A stretch of DNA of 64,000 bases from Bryoerythrophyllum caledonicum. Lineage: Eukaryota > Streptophyta > Bryopsida > Pottiales > Pottiaceae. The first letter of the stretch is position 1, and every line of letters begins with the position of its first letter. Below are positions 25,431 through 37,402 of the stretch, piece after piece. The stretch covers positions 2,761,773 through 2,825,772 of the forward strand of contig OZ020524.1 of assembly GCA_963971425.1 (NCBI GenBank), read 5' to 3'. Made by a program: the position numbers and the translations under genes. The notes below the pieces were generated by a model that saw only the letters and a program-made list of their open reading frames with translations, searched no databases and was not told where the DNA came from.

Positions 25431-26119
25431 ATTGCTGCATTGTCTTTCGGGAGATTATGAGTGGCCTGGAAGGTGTACTTGGCACATGACCAGCCAACGT
25501 TGCATTCACGGAATTGCAGTTATCATGCTGTGAAAAAGTATCGAAAGATTGAGTCACATGCCTGCAGCGCCACCAACTGAAAACTATGGTAAAGAGTGAA
25601 ACTAAACCTTTGATCCTAAAACCAAACGCTACAGCTCCTGGTATTTTAGTTGTGCAGCAGGAGATGTACGAGTTCATCGCTATGACGTGCTTCCCTATGT
25701 TCCTTCGCTATGACGTCCACCGTTTTTTTTGACAGCTTATAAGATTAAAAAATAAATTCATAGTTTTTTGACGAAAACAAGTCACCTATCTTTCTTTTTT
25801 ATAAAATATACATAGCAAAAATACTCTTTAAAATTATCTAGTAAAAATTCTTGCAACCAGCATGAGGAAGGTGGGCGTGAGTCATGAGTACACTCACTAT
25901 GGAACTAGGTGTGGCTTGACATTTTCTAATACTTATTGCACTGTGTAGCTTGCCTAAACATAAACAAGTTGGTGTGTTGTACATTGATGTAAATGACATT
26001 AAAATGTCAAACCAAGCTAGGAGGGCAACCTCACACCAAATGTACCACGCATGTAATTCTTTTTCTACTTGGACAATTTACTAAAATTGATAAATAGTGT
26101 TGGATTTACATTTGACCCT
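25431..26119. other. Intergenic, nothing recognised
   Basis: AT-rich sequence between the microsatellite and the next TTAA-family element. No gene or clear repeat was seen. Confidence 0.5.
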
Positions 26120-26123
26120 TTAA

Positions 26124-27776
26124 ACCCCTAAGGTACCGTGACAATTTCACACCAAAAACACTTCAAAATTGTTGGATTCTAGTGCAATGAATAAAGAAGG
26201 AAACAAAAACTTCCATTTCTAGTTTTGACTGTAGGATCTCAATTAAAACTTATTATATAACATACTCACAAAATTTCATAAAATTTGACCGCAAAGATTG
26301 AAAGATTATAGTGTTTGAAGTCAAGCAAATGGTTCATTTTCTTCCTTACGTTCAGTGGATCAACAGACTTTGACTTCACTTGGTGTGAAATTTTTGCACT
26401 ACATAAGGTCTAAATCCATTACCATCTTGTTAAGCATGATATTAGCTCCTTGTACACCAATTTTTAGAGGTAGAGGAGGGGTGTAGCATATTCCAAACAA
26501 CTATGTAAGGAATGGAGGTTTAAAATTTGCCAATTCACACTTTAATTTTTTGTGAACTTAATATGTTTTAGACTGATAATCCAAATGGTCAATAAGAAGG
26601 TTAACATCACATACTGTTGTGGAAAAAATAAAAAGTGAAAAATATAAGGATATCTAGGTTTTATGTGGAAAAGAAGATTTTTTTTGGTATCTTGCTCGAC
26701 AATGAGTGACAATGTGTGAAAATGTTTGACTTCAAGGGTTAATATGCTATTTTTCACTAAAGACAAGAACTTTTTTCTGATAGTACAAAGGAAAAGAATA
26801 TTACTTGCCAATATTGAAAATCTCACATTGAATAGAGTGGTCATCCTTAACCCGCAAAGGACCATTTCCCTATGGAAAGACACTTTTGATTTTAGGCAGG
26901 TTCCTAAAATTTTGAGGAAAACAAATAATAATGACATAAATTTATACTAGGATGTTCCCAATGAGAGCTTTGTAGAGGTATTTTTGTTATTTTTCTTGGA
27001 TTCATGATTTGAAAGTAAGTACCACTCAAAGTTAGAAATGGGGACTCGGGGCAGCTCCAAAATTATTGTTACAAGTTTCTATTGTCATTGAGAGTTTTCA
27101 TACTTGTAGACAATACTACCTTCTTTGAAGATGTCAAAACAAATTCTTGTCATTGGTGTAGAAAAACATTTAAACCCAAGTCAAACATTTCCACACATTG
27201 TTGGGCCTGGTACAAAAAAATCTTCTTCTTTTCTACATAAAACCTAAGGAACTTCATAATTTTCACTTTCTAATTTTTTGACAACAATATGTGGTAAAAA
27301 CCTTCTCATTGACCGATTGGATTATCATTTTTAAACAAACTAAGTTCCCAAAAAACTAAAAGGTGAATTGGCAATTTTTGAACCTCTATTCCTTGCACAC
27401 TTATTTTGAATATGCTACACCCTTTCTCTACCTCTAAAAAAATGGTGTATAAGGATCCAACATCATGCTTAACACAATGGTAAAGGATTTAGACCTTGTA
27501 GTGCAAAAAACTAGACACCAAGTGAAGTTAAAGTTTGTTGATTCACTCAACGCAGGGTAGAAAATGAACCATGTTAATGATTTCAAATGCTATAATCCTC
27601 ATATTTGTGTGGTGGATTGCAGTTGAGAAACTATGGTAAATCCACATTGAAGAATATTTTAAGATCTTACGGTTAAAAGTCCCAAATTTACTTCAATATT
27701 AGATTTTCTTGCCAATTTTTGATGATAGTAGTTTTGGAGTGTTTCTTGAGAGGAAAATGCCTTGGGCATATAGGGG
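26124..27776. mobile_element. TTAA-family foldback: two left arms facing outward
   Basis: The left arm (26124-~26930) runs in family order from ACCCCTAAGGTACCGTGACA. The right arm (~27085-27776) is the same left-end sequence in reverse complement, ending TATAGGGG. TTAA stands at 26120-26123 and 27777-27780. The two ~700-bp arms enclose a ~150-bp loop, so the transcript or single strand could form a very long hairpin. No protein is encoded. Confidence 0.8.
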
Positions 27777-27780
27777 TTAA

Positions 27781-28473
27781 AGGGTTAATGTTGGATATAC
27801 ATTTAGTGTTAGCCACATGTAGGCCTTTGTTCAAATCTTCGTGCTCACATATGGCGTTGCCAACACTAAGGTAACCCCCCCCCATAACCAACCAAAACCC
27901 ATAGCCAACGCCTATAAAATTGGGGTATATCCAACCCTCTTCCATCCCATTACCACCAACTCATCTCCAAATGGAGGTTTGCTATTAGTCAAGACCCTTA
28001 CTTTTGGTTGTTGGTTATGGGAGGTACCTATTGCTGGCCACCCACTAAACATGGTTGCACAATTTGAAAATTCATAACTAATTCAATTTTCATCGGAAAA
28101 ATATGAAACCACTTGGGTTGGAATTGCAATTCAATTGACTATCACTGAAAAATAGTAGTATTATTATCCCCTCTCTCCATATGTGCACATTCCTTTAACT
28201 TGTCGGTTTTAGGGGTCCTTACCTTAAATGTCATCGTTAGAATAGTAGGTGCAGCACCGTCACCAGGCTGTGTAGAATGGGAGATTTTATTTATAAATCT
28301 GTCAACCTGGGATAGAGTGCGGGGTGCAGCTGCACAACACATGTCTGTGGTGTGTGCGTCGCGTGTGGGAGGAGTGAGGCAGTGTGCGTCTGTAAAGGAC
28401 AGGCAGGTGCCGTATCACGTGCGCTGCCCCCTCAGTCTTCATCCTGGAGTCATCCATTTCACACACCTACTAA
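27781..28473. other. Intergenic with a short inverted repeat
   Basis: CCATAACCAACCAAAA (27886-27901) is mirrored by TTTTGGTTGTTGGTTATGG (~28002-28020) about 100 bp away, perhaps the remains of a small MITE. Nothing else was recognised. Confidence 0.4.
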
Positions 28474-29155
28474 GGGCCTGTTTACACCAAAAAGCTTGGG
28501 CTCCAACCCATGAATTCGACTGGTACTTTGGGGTAGTTTACACTACGGATCAAGAACACGTCCCATGCACCTCTAAAATCTGTGATTGGCCAATGGAGTT
28601 GATGGAGCCAGTCACAGATTTTAGAGGTGCTTGGTATGAGTTCTTGGTCTGTAGGGTAAACCGCCCCTTTGTTTGAGGGATGAGACCATTGTAAGTAGGG
28701 CACCATGCTTGAAACAAAGGACTTACAAGTAGGTAGTGGCGCAAACGTTTGGTGTAAACCGAAAGAGTTGGGTCATGGCCCATTGTGCCCTTAGGCTGAA
28801 TTTTTTTCAAAGAGCTATCCTCCACAGCAAATTTAGGCCAAAAACACCCTCAAAATAGAAAATAAATAAACATAAATGATTGGCTGAAAAAAACCTCCCT
28901 GGATTTTCTCGTGGACTTTGGGGTTGGGTACCTCAGAGACCTTCTTCACAAATATTACCCTTAGGTCCAGGAAGTCACTATCCACTTCAGCCATGTAGGA
29001 TTCGAGCAAGGATTTTCATCCACTAAAAAAAATTTGGCTTGCAACCCAAGTTTGATTTGGTTTAAACTCAAAAGCGACGTACCATGGCTACCTTCCAATT
29101 AAAGCCCTCCATCGCTTCAGGCTCCAACCCAAGCTTCTTTGGTATAAACAGGCCC
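28474..29155. mobile_element. 682-bp MITE, GGGCCTGTTTACACCAAA ends
   Basis: The left terminus GGGCCTGTTTACACCAAAAA continues into GCTTGGG. The right terminus, reverse-complemented, reads GGGCCTGTTTATACCAAAGA followed by AGCTTGGG. The flanking triplets are TAA and TAG, consistent with a mutated three-base TWA duplication of the PIF/Harbinger kind. An inner palindrome at 28551-28652 pairs AGAACACGTCCCATGCACCT-type and AGGTGCTTGGTATGAGTTCT-type arms around CCAATGGAGTTGATGGAG. It is non-coding. Confidence 0.75.
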
Positions 29156-29158
29156 TAG

Positions 29159-29286
29159 GCAAACGTACATGAGTGCGATAGGGGGCTAGACCTGGAACCC
29201 ATCTGGTCATCCCGGTCCCAATCCCGGATTCTAGGAATCAGATTGGGGTCGAAAGCCACCCCTACCGCACTCGTGTGCGTTTGCTA
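29159..29286. mobile_element. 128-bp inverted-repeat element
   Basis: GCAAACGTACATGAGTGCGA at the left mirrors GCAAACGCACACGAGTGCGG read from the right, followed by TAGGGG on both arms. An inner CCCAATC...GATTGGGG stem adds to the fold. It starts three bases after the preceding MITE. The size and form fit a very small MITE. Confidence 0.6.
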
Positions 29287-29599
29287 ACTGCTTCTTCACG
29301 TCATCTCTAAAAGGATTAAACGTCCATTTTTAGGATAAATTTTTTCACTTTGAGTGCAATTATTTTTCAATGCATACCATCAAAATTCACAAAATTCTAA
29401 AAAGTTTTTGAAGAAAATTCTCAAAAAGTTCATATTGGCAGAGTGATATCATGTTCATTATCATATCTTTGATGGAGTGTGGTCCTTGGTCCTAGTGTGA
29501 AACCCCTCTAAATGAATAGAAAATGCATATAGCTCAAAAAGCGCATCTTAGTGAGGTTGTTGCATTGCATGCAACCTTGAACAATAAACAACACAATAC

Positions 29600-30414
29600 C
29601 TCCTAAAGGACCAAGGCATTTTGGAGGAATCTCTACTTCAACTGCCAAGAAAATAGCACATTAATCCAAGTCAAACATGGTATTAATGTATCAAAAACTA
29701 GCAATGAACATGATATTAAACTGCCGAGATGAACTTGTAATGGTATCCCAGTTCATCTTGGCATCTTGCCAAGTTCTTGTCTTTAGTGAAAAACAACATA
29801 TTAACCCAAGTCAAACATTTTCACACATTGTCACACATTGTCGAGCAAGGTACCAAAAAGACTTCTTCCTTTCCACATAAAACTTAAAGATCTTCATATT
29901 TTTTACCTTTTTTCCCACAACAATGTGTAGTGTAAACCTTCTTATTGACCATTTGGATTATCAATCTAAAACTTATTAAACTCACAAAAAATTAAAATGC
30001 CAATTGGCAGTTTTTGAACCTCTATTCCTTGCAGAGTTGTTTTGAATATGCTACACCCCTCCTCTACCTCTAAAATTTGGTGTGTAAGGAACTAGCATCA
30101 TGCTTGACACAATCGTAATGTGGAGTGCAAAATTTTTGGAGTGCAAAATTTTGACACCAAGTGAAGTCAAAGTCTGTTGATCCACTGAATGGAGGGAAGA
30201 AAATGAACCATTTATTTGACTTTAAACACTATAATCTTTTTATCCGTGCGGTCAAAGTTTAAGAAATTTTGTGGGTATGTTACTAAATAAGTCGTATTTG
30301 AGATCCTATAGTCAAAATTAGGAATCAAAGTTTTTGTTTCCTACTTTATTCATTGCACTAGAATCCAACTATTTGAAGTGTTTTTGGTGTGAAATTGTCA
30401 TGGTAACTTAGGGG
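29600..30414 (-). mobile_element. TTAA-family element, reverse orientation
   Basis: The family right end appears at the left edge (CTCCTAAAGGACC at 29600). The interior runs in reverse order (GACAATGTGTGA-type block, CTCTACCTCTAAAATTTGG, GTCTGTTGATCCACTGAA). The family left end finishes at 30414 (CTTAGGGG), followed by TTAA. The left flank no longer shows TTAA. Confidence 0.75.
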
Positions 30415-31447
30415 TTAAATTATGCAATTTGCAAAGTTTGGGTCCTTGTAGTGTGAAAATCCAAGGGCCAAGTTGAGAGGCCGTAACCAAAACTATTTGG
30501 CAAATTCCTAATCAATTTTTACTTTTAAAGGTCCTAACCTTATGAATTTTCCTCACTTTCTTTGGAGCCTTGAAGAGAATACATTTTTTTTGTAAAAATT
30601 CATTTTAAAACAAAACAAAAATCAAGAAAATGGCCAAAATGCTCATTACACTAAAAGAATCTAGTACAAAGTTGAGGACATCAAATTTTTGGGTGAAAAA
30701 AAATTAAGTGGATAAACTTTTAACATGACAAAGAGATATTAATTAAGGTTGTTTCAAGTTATGGTGGTGATGGCTAAATGTTAGAAAAGTGGTTGCATTT
30801 TTCCGATTCCAAGAGAAATGAAGATTTGAGCCATAATAGTGAAATGAAACAAAATGGCAATCTCAATGGCATTTATATTAAAACTAATCCATAGAAAGCT
30901 CCATTGGTGGGAAAAACTCTATAATATTTTTTTGAATCTAATCTAATCCTAAAAAATTCTTTCAAACTCATGTAAACATGAACTAGATTTCTTGATAGCC
31001 ACAAAGGTAAGGCCCTTATTTAGTTAAGTCTAAGCCTCTAGGTGCCCTGATTCAAATTGTCTATGCAACACTACATGTATTTGTAGAGCACTTTAGTTGT
31101 CCTTTTAGAAGACCATTATTTGAAGACCTTAACTGAAATTATTATTATTAAATTTTTTGTACAAGTATTTTACAATTAAAACTTTTGAATTTTGCACCCC
31201 ACGGTTGTATGACATTTTATAATTTTAGAAATATTACATAATTTTCTTAAGGATTTAAAATTTGACTAAAACACCCTAAGGAGAATTATGTAAACATCAA
31301 CCTAATTTAGTTAGTTGCAACAACCAAGTGTTGTCTTACAACAATATTTTATCTTCTCTTTTTAATTAAAATTCTATTTTCTTTTTCTTTTTCTTTTTGT
31401 ACTTGCTACTAACTACCAATTGCTCACAAAACAACAGTGCCAACTAA
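30415..31447. other. AT-rich intergenic DNA
   Basis: No gene, repeat or RNA was recognised; homopolymer-rich. Confidence 0.5.
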
Positions 31448-31451
31448 TTAA

Positions 31452-32707
31452 TCCCTCAATTTTCTTAACAATTTCACACCAAAAACACTTCAAAACTATA
31501 AATTCTAGTGCAATAGGTAAGGAAGGAAACAAAAAATCATACTTCTAGTTTTAACCGTAGGATCTCATCAAATACTTAATAATAACATGCTCACAAAATT
31601 TTATCAAATTTGACCGCAAGGATTGAAAGATTATAGTGCTTGAAGTAGAAAAATGGTTTATTTTCATCCTTGCATTGGGTGGATCCGCAGACTTTGACTT
31701 CACTTGGTATCAAAGTTTTGCAGTACAGAAGGTCTAAATTTTATACATTGGGCTCTCTTTACAAAAGCATATGATACAACAATAAATTCATTATAACAGG
31801 CGGCATGGGTCCAAAACAAATATTTGATGTCTACAACAAGCACTTGGTATTACAACAACATCCATCAAACCAAATTGTCACCCCGCATGACATCCATTTA
31901 GAATAAAGCATGTGAGAAGTGGATGAGTGATGTCAGCCTTTAATGGAACCATTTGTCCAACATTCCCATTTTACAACCTTCACCACCCTTGCTGCTCAAT
32001 ATAGCAGCTCTACATATAATAGGCAAAACCTACACGGCTCTTGTAAAAGGAGCTGACTATATCATCATGTTGATCATGATGCTCTCTCCATGTACACCAA
32101 TTCTTAGAGGTAGAGAAAGTGTGTAGCATATTCAAAAAAATTGTGCAGGGACTGGAGGTTCAAAAACTGCCAATTCACGTTTTGTATTTTTTGGAAACAA
32201 AATATGTTTTTGAATGATGATTCAAACGGCCAATAAGAAGTTTTACACCACATCTTGTAACAAGAAAAGGAAAAGGTGAAAAATAGGAAGGTCTCAAAGT
32301 TTATGTGGAAAAGAATAAGTTTTTTTGGTTCCTCGCCTGTCAATATGTGTCAATGTGTGAAAATCTTTGACTTAGGATAAATGCATTTTTTCACTAAAGA
32401 CAATATTTTTTTTGAAAATAAGAAGGAAAATAATATTACTTGCTAATATTGAAAATCTCAAATTTACTAGAGTGTCCTAGCAAAAGTTTTTGGAGTTACC
32501 CGATGTATCAGCACTTGACAATTTTTTCTTTAAGATGGCATAACTTTTTTTCTATATGTCCGATGGGAATAAAAATTATACTCTCATGTGCCTCTTGTCT
32601 TCTTGCATATTTGTAAAATACTTCAAGAATTGCAAATATAAATTGCAACCATGAGAACGTGCCCAAAATTTTCAGATTCTCACCTAAGGACTTTTTTCAT
32701 TTGGGGG
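31452..32707 (+). mobile_element. TTAA-family element carrying a ~320-bp insertion
   Basis: The left end follows TTAA (31448-31451) and the right end TTTGGGGG precedes TTAG. Compared with other copies, the GGTCTAAAT...ATCATGTTGATCATGATG stretch is opened by about 320 bp at 31742-32064. That insert is related to 5185-5415. Apart from it the family order is intact. Confidence 0.75.
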
Positions 32708-33283
32708 TTAGATTATGTAAATTAGAGATGATAAGATTTTGATTTTAATATATCTAAATCACTTTAAAGGTCTCCATATGCTTACTTTAACAATATTTTA
32801 TCTACCGAAATTTGAGATTAATTATCAAAGTTTGGTGTCCGTTTTTCAAAAAAAAGAAATTAAAGAAATCATTGTACCATCTTATTTTGGAAACATGATA
32901 AAAAGATGTAGACATAAATCTGCATTGATCAAGTGGATTAATGACTTGGTAATAATCTTTTCAGTACATTTTAAACACATAGCTCTGCAAGTATAAATTA
33001 TTTGAAGGATAATATAATATAATTTTAAAGTAACTCAATTTTTATTCAAACAAACTTGAATTTACAATTCTTTTGATTCTTAATTAGCATATATAATAGA
33101 ATCAAACAATTGTAAAACATCAACTTCAAAGAAAGCCTTTAGATGTTTTCAACAACTTTTGACTTGTATGCATAACAACAACTACGGAGTTGATATGAAG
33201 CCTCATTTTTGTTTTTGTAAGCACCACAAAACTTTCGTGGGCCTTTACAACTTATAAATTGATTAAAAAAATCATCATTCTTA

Positions 33284-33895
33284 GTACTGCCGGCCAAGTA
33301 TGGACGTAAGAGATGTGTCTATTTCATCTTTGAACTTGTCAAGATGTAGCTTTACAGCTTGCAAAGTGATGGACATCATCATTTTTGTGTGTAGTGCCGG
33401 CCAAGCATGGATGTAAAGAGATGTGTCTGTTTCATCTTTGAACTTGTCAAGATGTAGCTTTACAGCTTGCAAAGTGACGGACATCGTCATTTTTAGTGTG
33501 TAGCGCAGGCCAAGAATGGATATAAAGACAGGTGTAGATAAGTACAATTATAAGTACATTTAGCATGCAAAACTTTAACCCCTAAGTAAAGTCCAAGCCT
33601 ACTAATCCTTAGGACGCATGGAAAAAGAAATTTTTTTCACTTGTGTCTGTTTCATCTTTGAACTTGTCAAGATGTAGCTTTACAGCTTGCAAACTGATGG
33701 ACATCATCATTTTTGTGTGTAGTGCCGGCCAATCATGGATGTAAAGAGGTGTATCTGTTTGATCTTTGAACTTGTCAAGATGTAGCTTTACAGCTTGCAA
33801 AGTGATGGACATCGTCGTTTTTAGTGTGTAGTGCTGGCCAAGCATGGATGTAAAGAGATGTGTCTATTTCATCCTTAAACTTGTCAAAATCTTCA
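33284..33895 (-). repeat. ~108-bp tandem satellite, five copies
   Basis: Units of 107-109 bp begin TGCCGGCCAAGCATGGATGT and contain CATCTTTGAACTTGTCAAGA and TGTAGCTTTACAGCTTGCAA. Three stand at 33284-33547 and further ones at 33640-33895, separated by ~95 bp of unrelated DNA. The minus strand is open through the arrays and reads a 36-residue repeat (SITLQAVKLHLDKFKDETDT within it), with background-like flanks. Confidence 0.85.
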
Positions 33896-36839
33896 TCATA
33901 CAGATAGCATGACTTTCACTTTAGTCTTGGAATAATGAATGGATGACAAATATCTAATTTCAACTTGTTTGTCACATTTGCAAGTAGAACTTGATGTATA
34001 AACATAATACATTAACTTCTGAGCCAATCAACATAAACATTAAATAGTCTTTATATAAAACCAAAGAAATATTCAATGTCACATCTTGTTGTAAAAAGAT
34101 CGCACACCCTAGTTCAACACTATAACCTAAAAGTAAATGTAAAAGATAGATCAAAATCAAATATGAAAATAATGTGTCTACATGTTTGATCCATTAATAA
34201 TACAAGGTCTACTTGATATAATAAGTTTGATAAATACTTTAAAAGTTTCAAAGAATACACAAACTATGAATCCATAGTTTAAAGTCTATCTAAGAAACTT
34301 TTAAAATGTCATCCAAAAAAATATAAAACAAAATCCTAGCAGAATTCCTATCTCATTTGAATCAATATCATGATATAAATCCCCTACATTATATTTTTTA
34401 AGTATAGTCATATATATACATAATAGCCCTTCCCTCAAATGAAAGGACTTAAAACCAATTAAAATGAAAGCTTTAGGACAAGAATGGATAATAATAAAAG
34501 TGTCAATTAACTTGTCAAGAACCACGTGTTTGTTGGAGGGACAATTTTTTTTCACTTTGGCTACAATTATCTTTCAATCCGTACAGTCACAATCCAAAAT
34601 GGTTTTGCCAAATCATCACAAATAAATATAGAAGATTCTACGATTACATTCTTACAAAGTTTATTGTAGTATAGAAAATTCTATCGCAATTTAAATCAAT
34701 CACAAACACCCAACGTAATTCAACTCTAAAGACTTCTTATTAGGAATGGATCTTTTTGTTTAGTATATGAGTAGCTTAAGGTCACATAAAGGTAGAATTG
34801 TATTTATTATTGAATTAAACCAAGGTATGTGCTTTAAGAAATTAATTAACACCCAGGGAGCACTCTTAGTCCAATCAATTTGATAGTATCTTTAGTATCC
34901 ATTTGATGTATACATGATCAAATTGATAGTCACGACAATTGCAAATTCATTTACTTTAATCTATATTACGAATTGTGTTATTCCATAATGCATAATTGAA
35001 ATTAGGGTTTCAATACTTAGCTCATGCAATTCTCTCGTTTATCTTTACTCCATCCTTATTTCTTGTAGTTTGACCTCAACCTCCAATTGAGAACACTTTG
35101 CGTATGTAAAATATGTTAGTTACAATTCATAGACTCCCATGAGTCAACTAATAATCGTGATCTTCGTTTGTGCAAAGAGTTGATGAATTCCAATTATAGT
35201 TATAGTATTCTATTTGATGAAGGTTGCGCATACCTTACATCAAATAGAGTACCTTCAATTAGATTACCGTTTCTGTATATCAAACCATTCAGTAAATCAT
35301 CTATTAGATATGGTTGGCCAAACACATATCTTGTAGAACATAACTCAATCAATCATTCACATTTCCTTTTGACTCTGTATTTCCTATCTATAATTTAAAT
35401 ATTGCATGTTAATCTCATACTTGTCAACACACATATTAAATCTACTTAATAGAAATTCATGTCATAGCTATTGTAGGATCGTCATCTCTACAATTAACTT
35501 CTCTAATCCATTCTATAGTCACCGCTGTAACCTTTAGACAACCTCATACCTCTCTTGGACTTTACTTATCAACTTGATATCTCGTTTATCCAGTTGATAA
35601 TACAACAATGATTTCTAATTATTACTACCAACTATGATTCAAGGTACCCCCCAATATCTAACTCTGACTTCCTTTTGATACTCGAATCAATGTGTATGCA
35701 TTAGTAGATCCAGTTGATATGTCACAATTGAAAATAGACCAATCCAGCATTCCGACTCATATCCAATTGCTCACATATCAATTTGATATCATATATATAG
35801 TAATCCAATTGATATGTCACAAGGTACTCTATCTCTATATGATGATGAAGCTCTATGATCATCAACAAAGTATGATCAAGTAGATTCATGTTAAGATCAT
35901 GACTAACCGTGCAAAATATAATCGCTCCAAACTAAGTGTGAGTTGTTTCTCTCTCCTTCATTCATTGTCTTATAGTCCTAGGTAGCTATACAATCATGTC
36001 TTTTCATATCCTAACTATCAAAATTACTTTACATATCCATTTGATTCACATTAACATGTCCAAACCTATTTCAAGTGGATTTGGAGACCCCACAACTACC
36101 CCACAACCCAGATTTTTAATATCCCCCATAAATGATGAGTTCTGGGTCATGACCATTGCTGGCAATATTATTTATACAACAAGGAGCCCAAGTACTAAGA
36201 TTTAATTTGACATGGAACCAATTAGAGGTTTCTTTCTACATTGTCAATGCTTTGAGTACCAGCCCAAAGAAACCAAAGAAACCAGACATTTGTAGGTTAA
36301 AGCGAAGGCTTAGAGCAATCGCACCACTGCCATGTAAAGTAGGTCTGGTGGAGCTTTTGCGGGCCTGAGCTTTAGAAAGTAGGCCATCATTGGGTCACTG
36401 AGAGATGAATGGATGTTGGGTACCTCAATTCTGCTAGCAAAATGACTTTCACGCCTGGAAAAAATGTCATTTTGCCAGTGAAAGACTGTGCATTTTGACC
36501 TTTGAAGGTGATGTGGCTAACGAGCTATGGGTGGAGGCGGAGGCAAACGGAGTCTGGGTAGAGATTGACATGGTTGATGGGCTATGCGCTCGTTGTCCCT
36601 TGTTGGAGCCCCGGTGGAACAAGTGGCGCGGTCGACCACATGTGCCATGGTTATGCCAAGGACAACCACTGTGCTTGCCAAACGACGAGGTCACGGTCCA
36701 AGTTGCCATGAAACAACGGGTATGCTCTTACAAAGGAGCCCTTGTCCAAATTTGATGTAGGCTCGAATCCACTCATGGCTTGTGACCAATTGTTTTTTTT
36801 CTTGAAAACTAAAACAAATTCAAGATACCTATAACATAT
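33896..36839. other. AT-rich intergenic DNA left of the 15-kb element
   Basis: Short repeated CAATTGATATGTCACAA-type motifs occur at 35700-35825. A forward 86-codon frame at 36495-36755 lies in a GC-richer patch and resembles nothing known to me. No gene is called. Confidence 0.45.
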
Positions 36840-37402
36840 AATTAAGCAATTATGCACTTGGCCATTTAAAAGTGCACTTGGGTACAACGGCGGCCATTGC
36901 GAACAAAAGTTGCAAAATTGGAAAAAAAAAAAAACAAAGAAAAAAAATCTTTTCCAAAAGAAAATAAAATTGAGCTTCTGCATCAATATTACGTACAATC
37001 ATGGTTGTTCATATTCGAAGCGATTTTTTTGGCATTTTCAACTAATTTGTGGTGGACCCTCGTTAATACTAGATAAATGTGTATTTAATATAGTTTCACA
37101 ATATTTCAAAGATAGATTTGAAGGATTGTAGTACATAAACAGGCGTAATTACAAAAAAACATTCTTTTAGCAAGGGTTGGCAGTTGATTAAAAAAATTCT
37201 ACGTAGTACAGAATGCATACAATGGTGAAAACTAAATATAGATGCTTCAACAATTGGACTTAGCACCAATAGTAAACACAGCTTTACTCTAAAGGATTAA
37301 TGACATAACGTCTTACATCACCCTTAGAATATACTACTCTTACACATACACTATATATCAATTACCATACACAACTAGTATACCCTAAAAAAAGCACACT
37401 AT

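Noticed and set aside
25177..25677. Leucine-rich 166-codon membrane protein
   Set aside because: Produced by the TAA/ATA microsatellite read on the minus strand.
33281..33845. Protein gene with 36-residue repeats
   Set aside because: No start, no flanking coding signal, and unit length drifts between 107 and 109 bp; kept only as a satellite.
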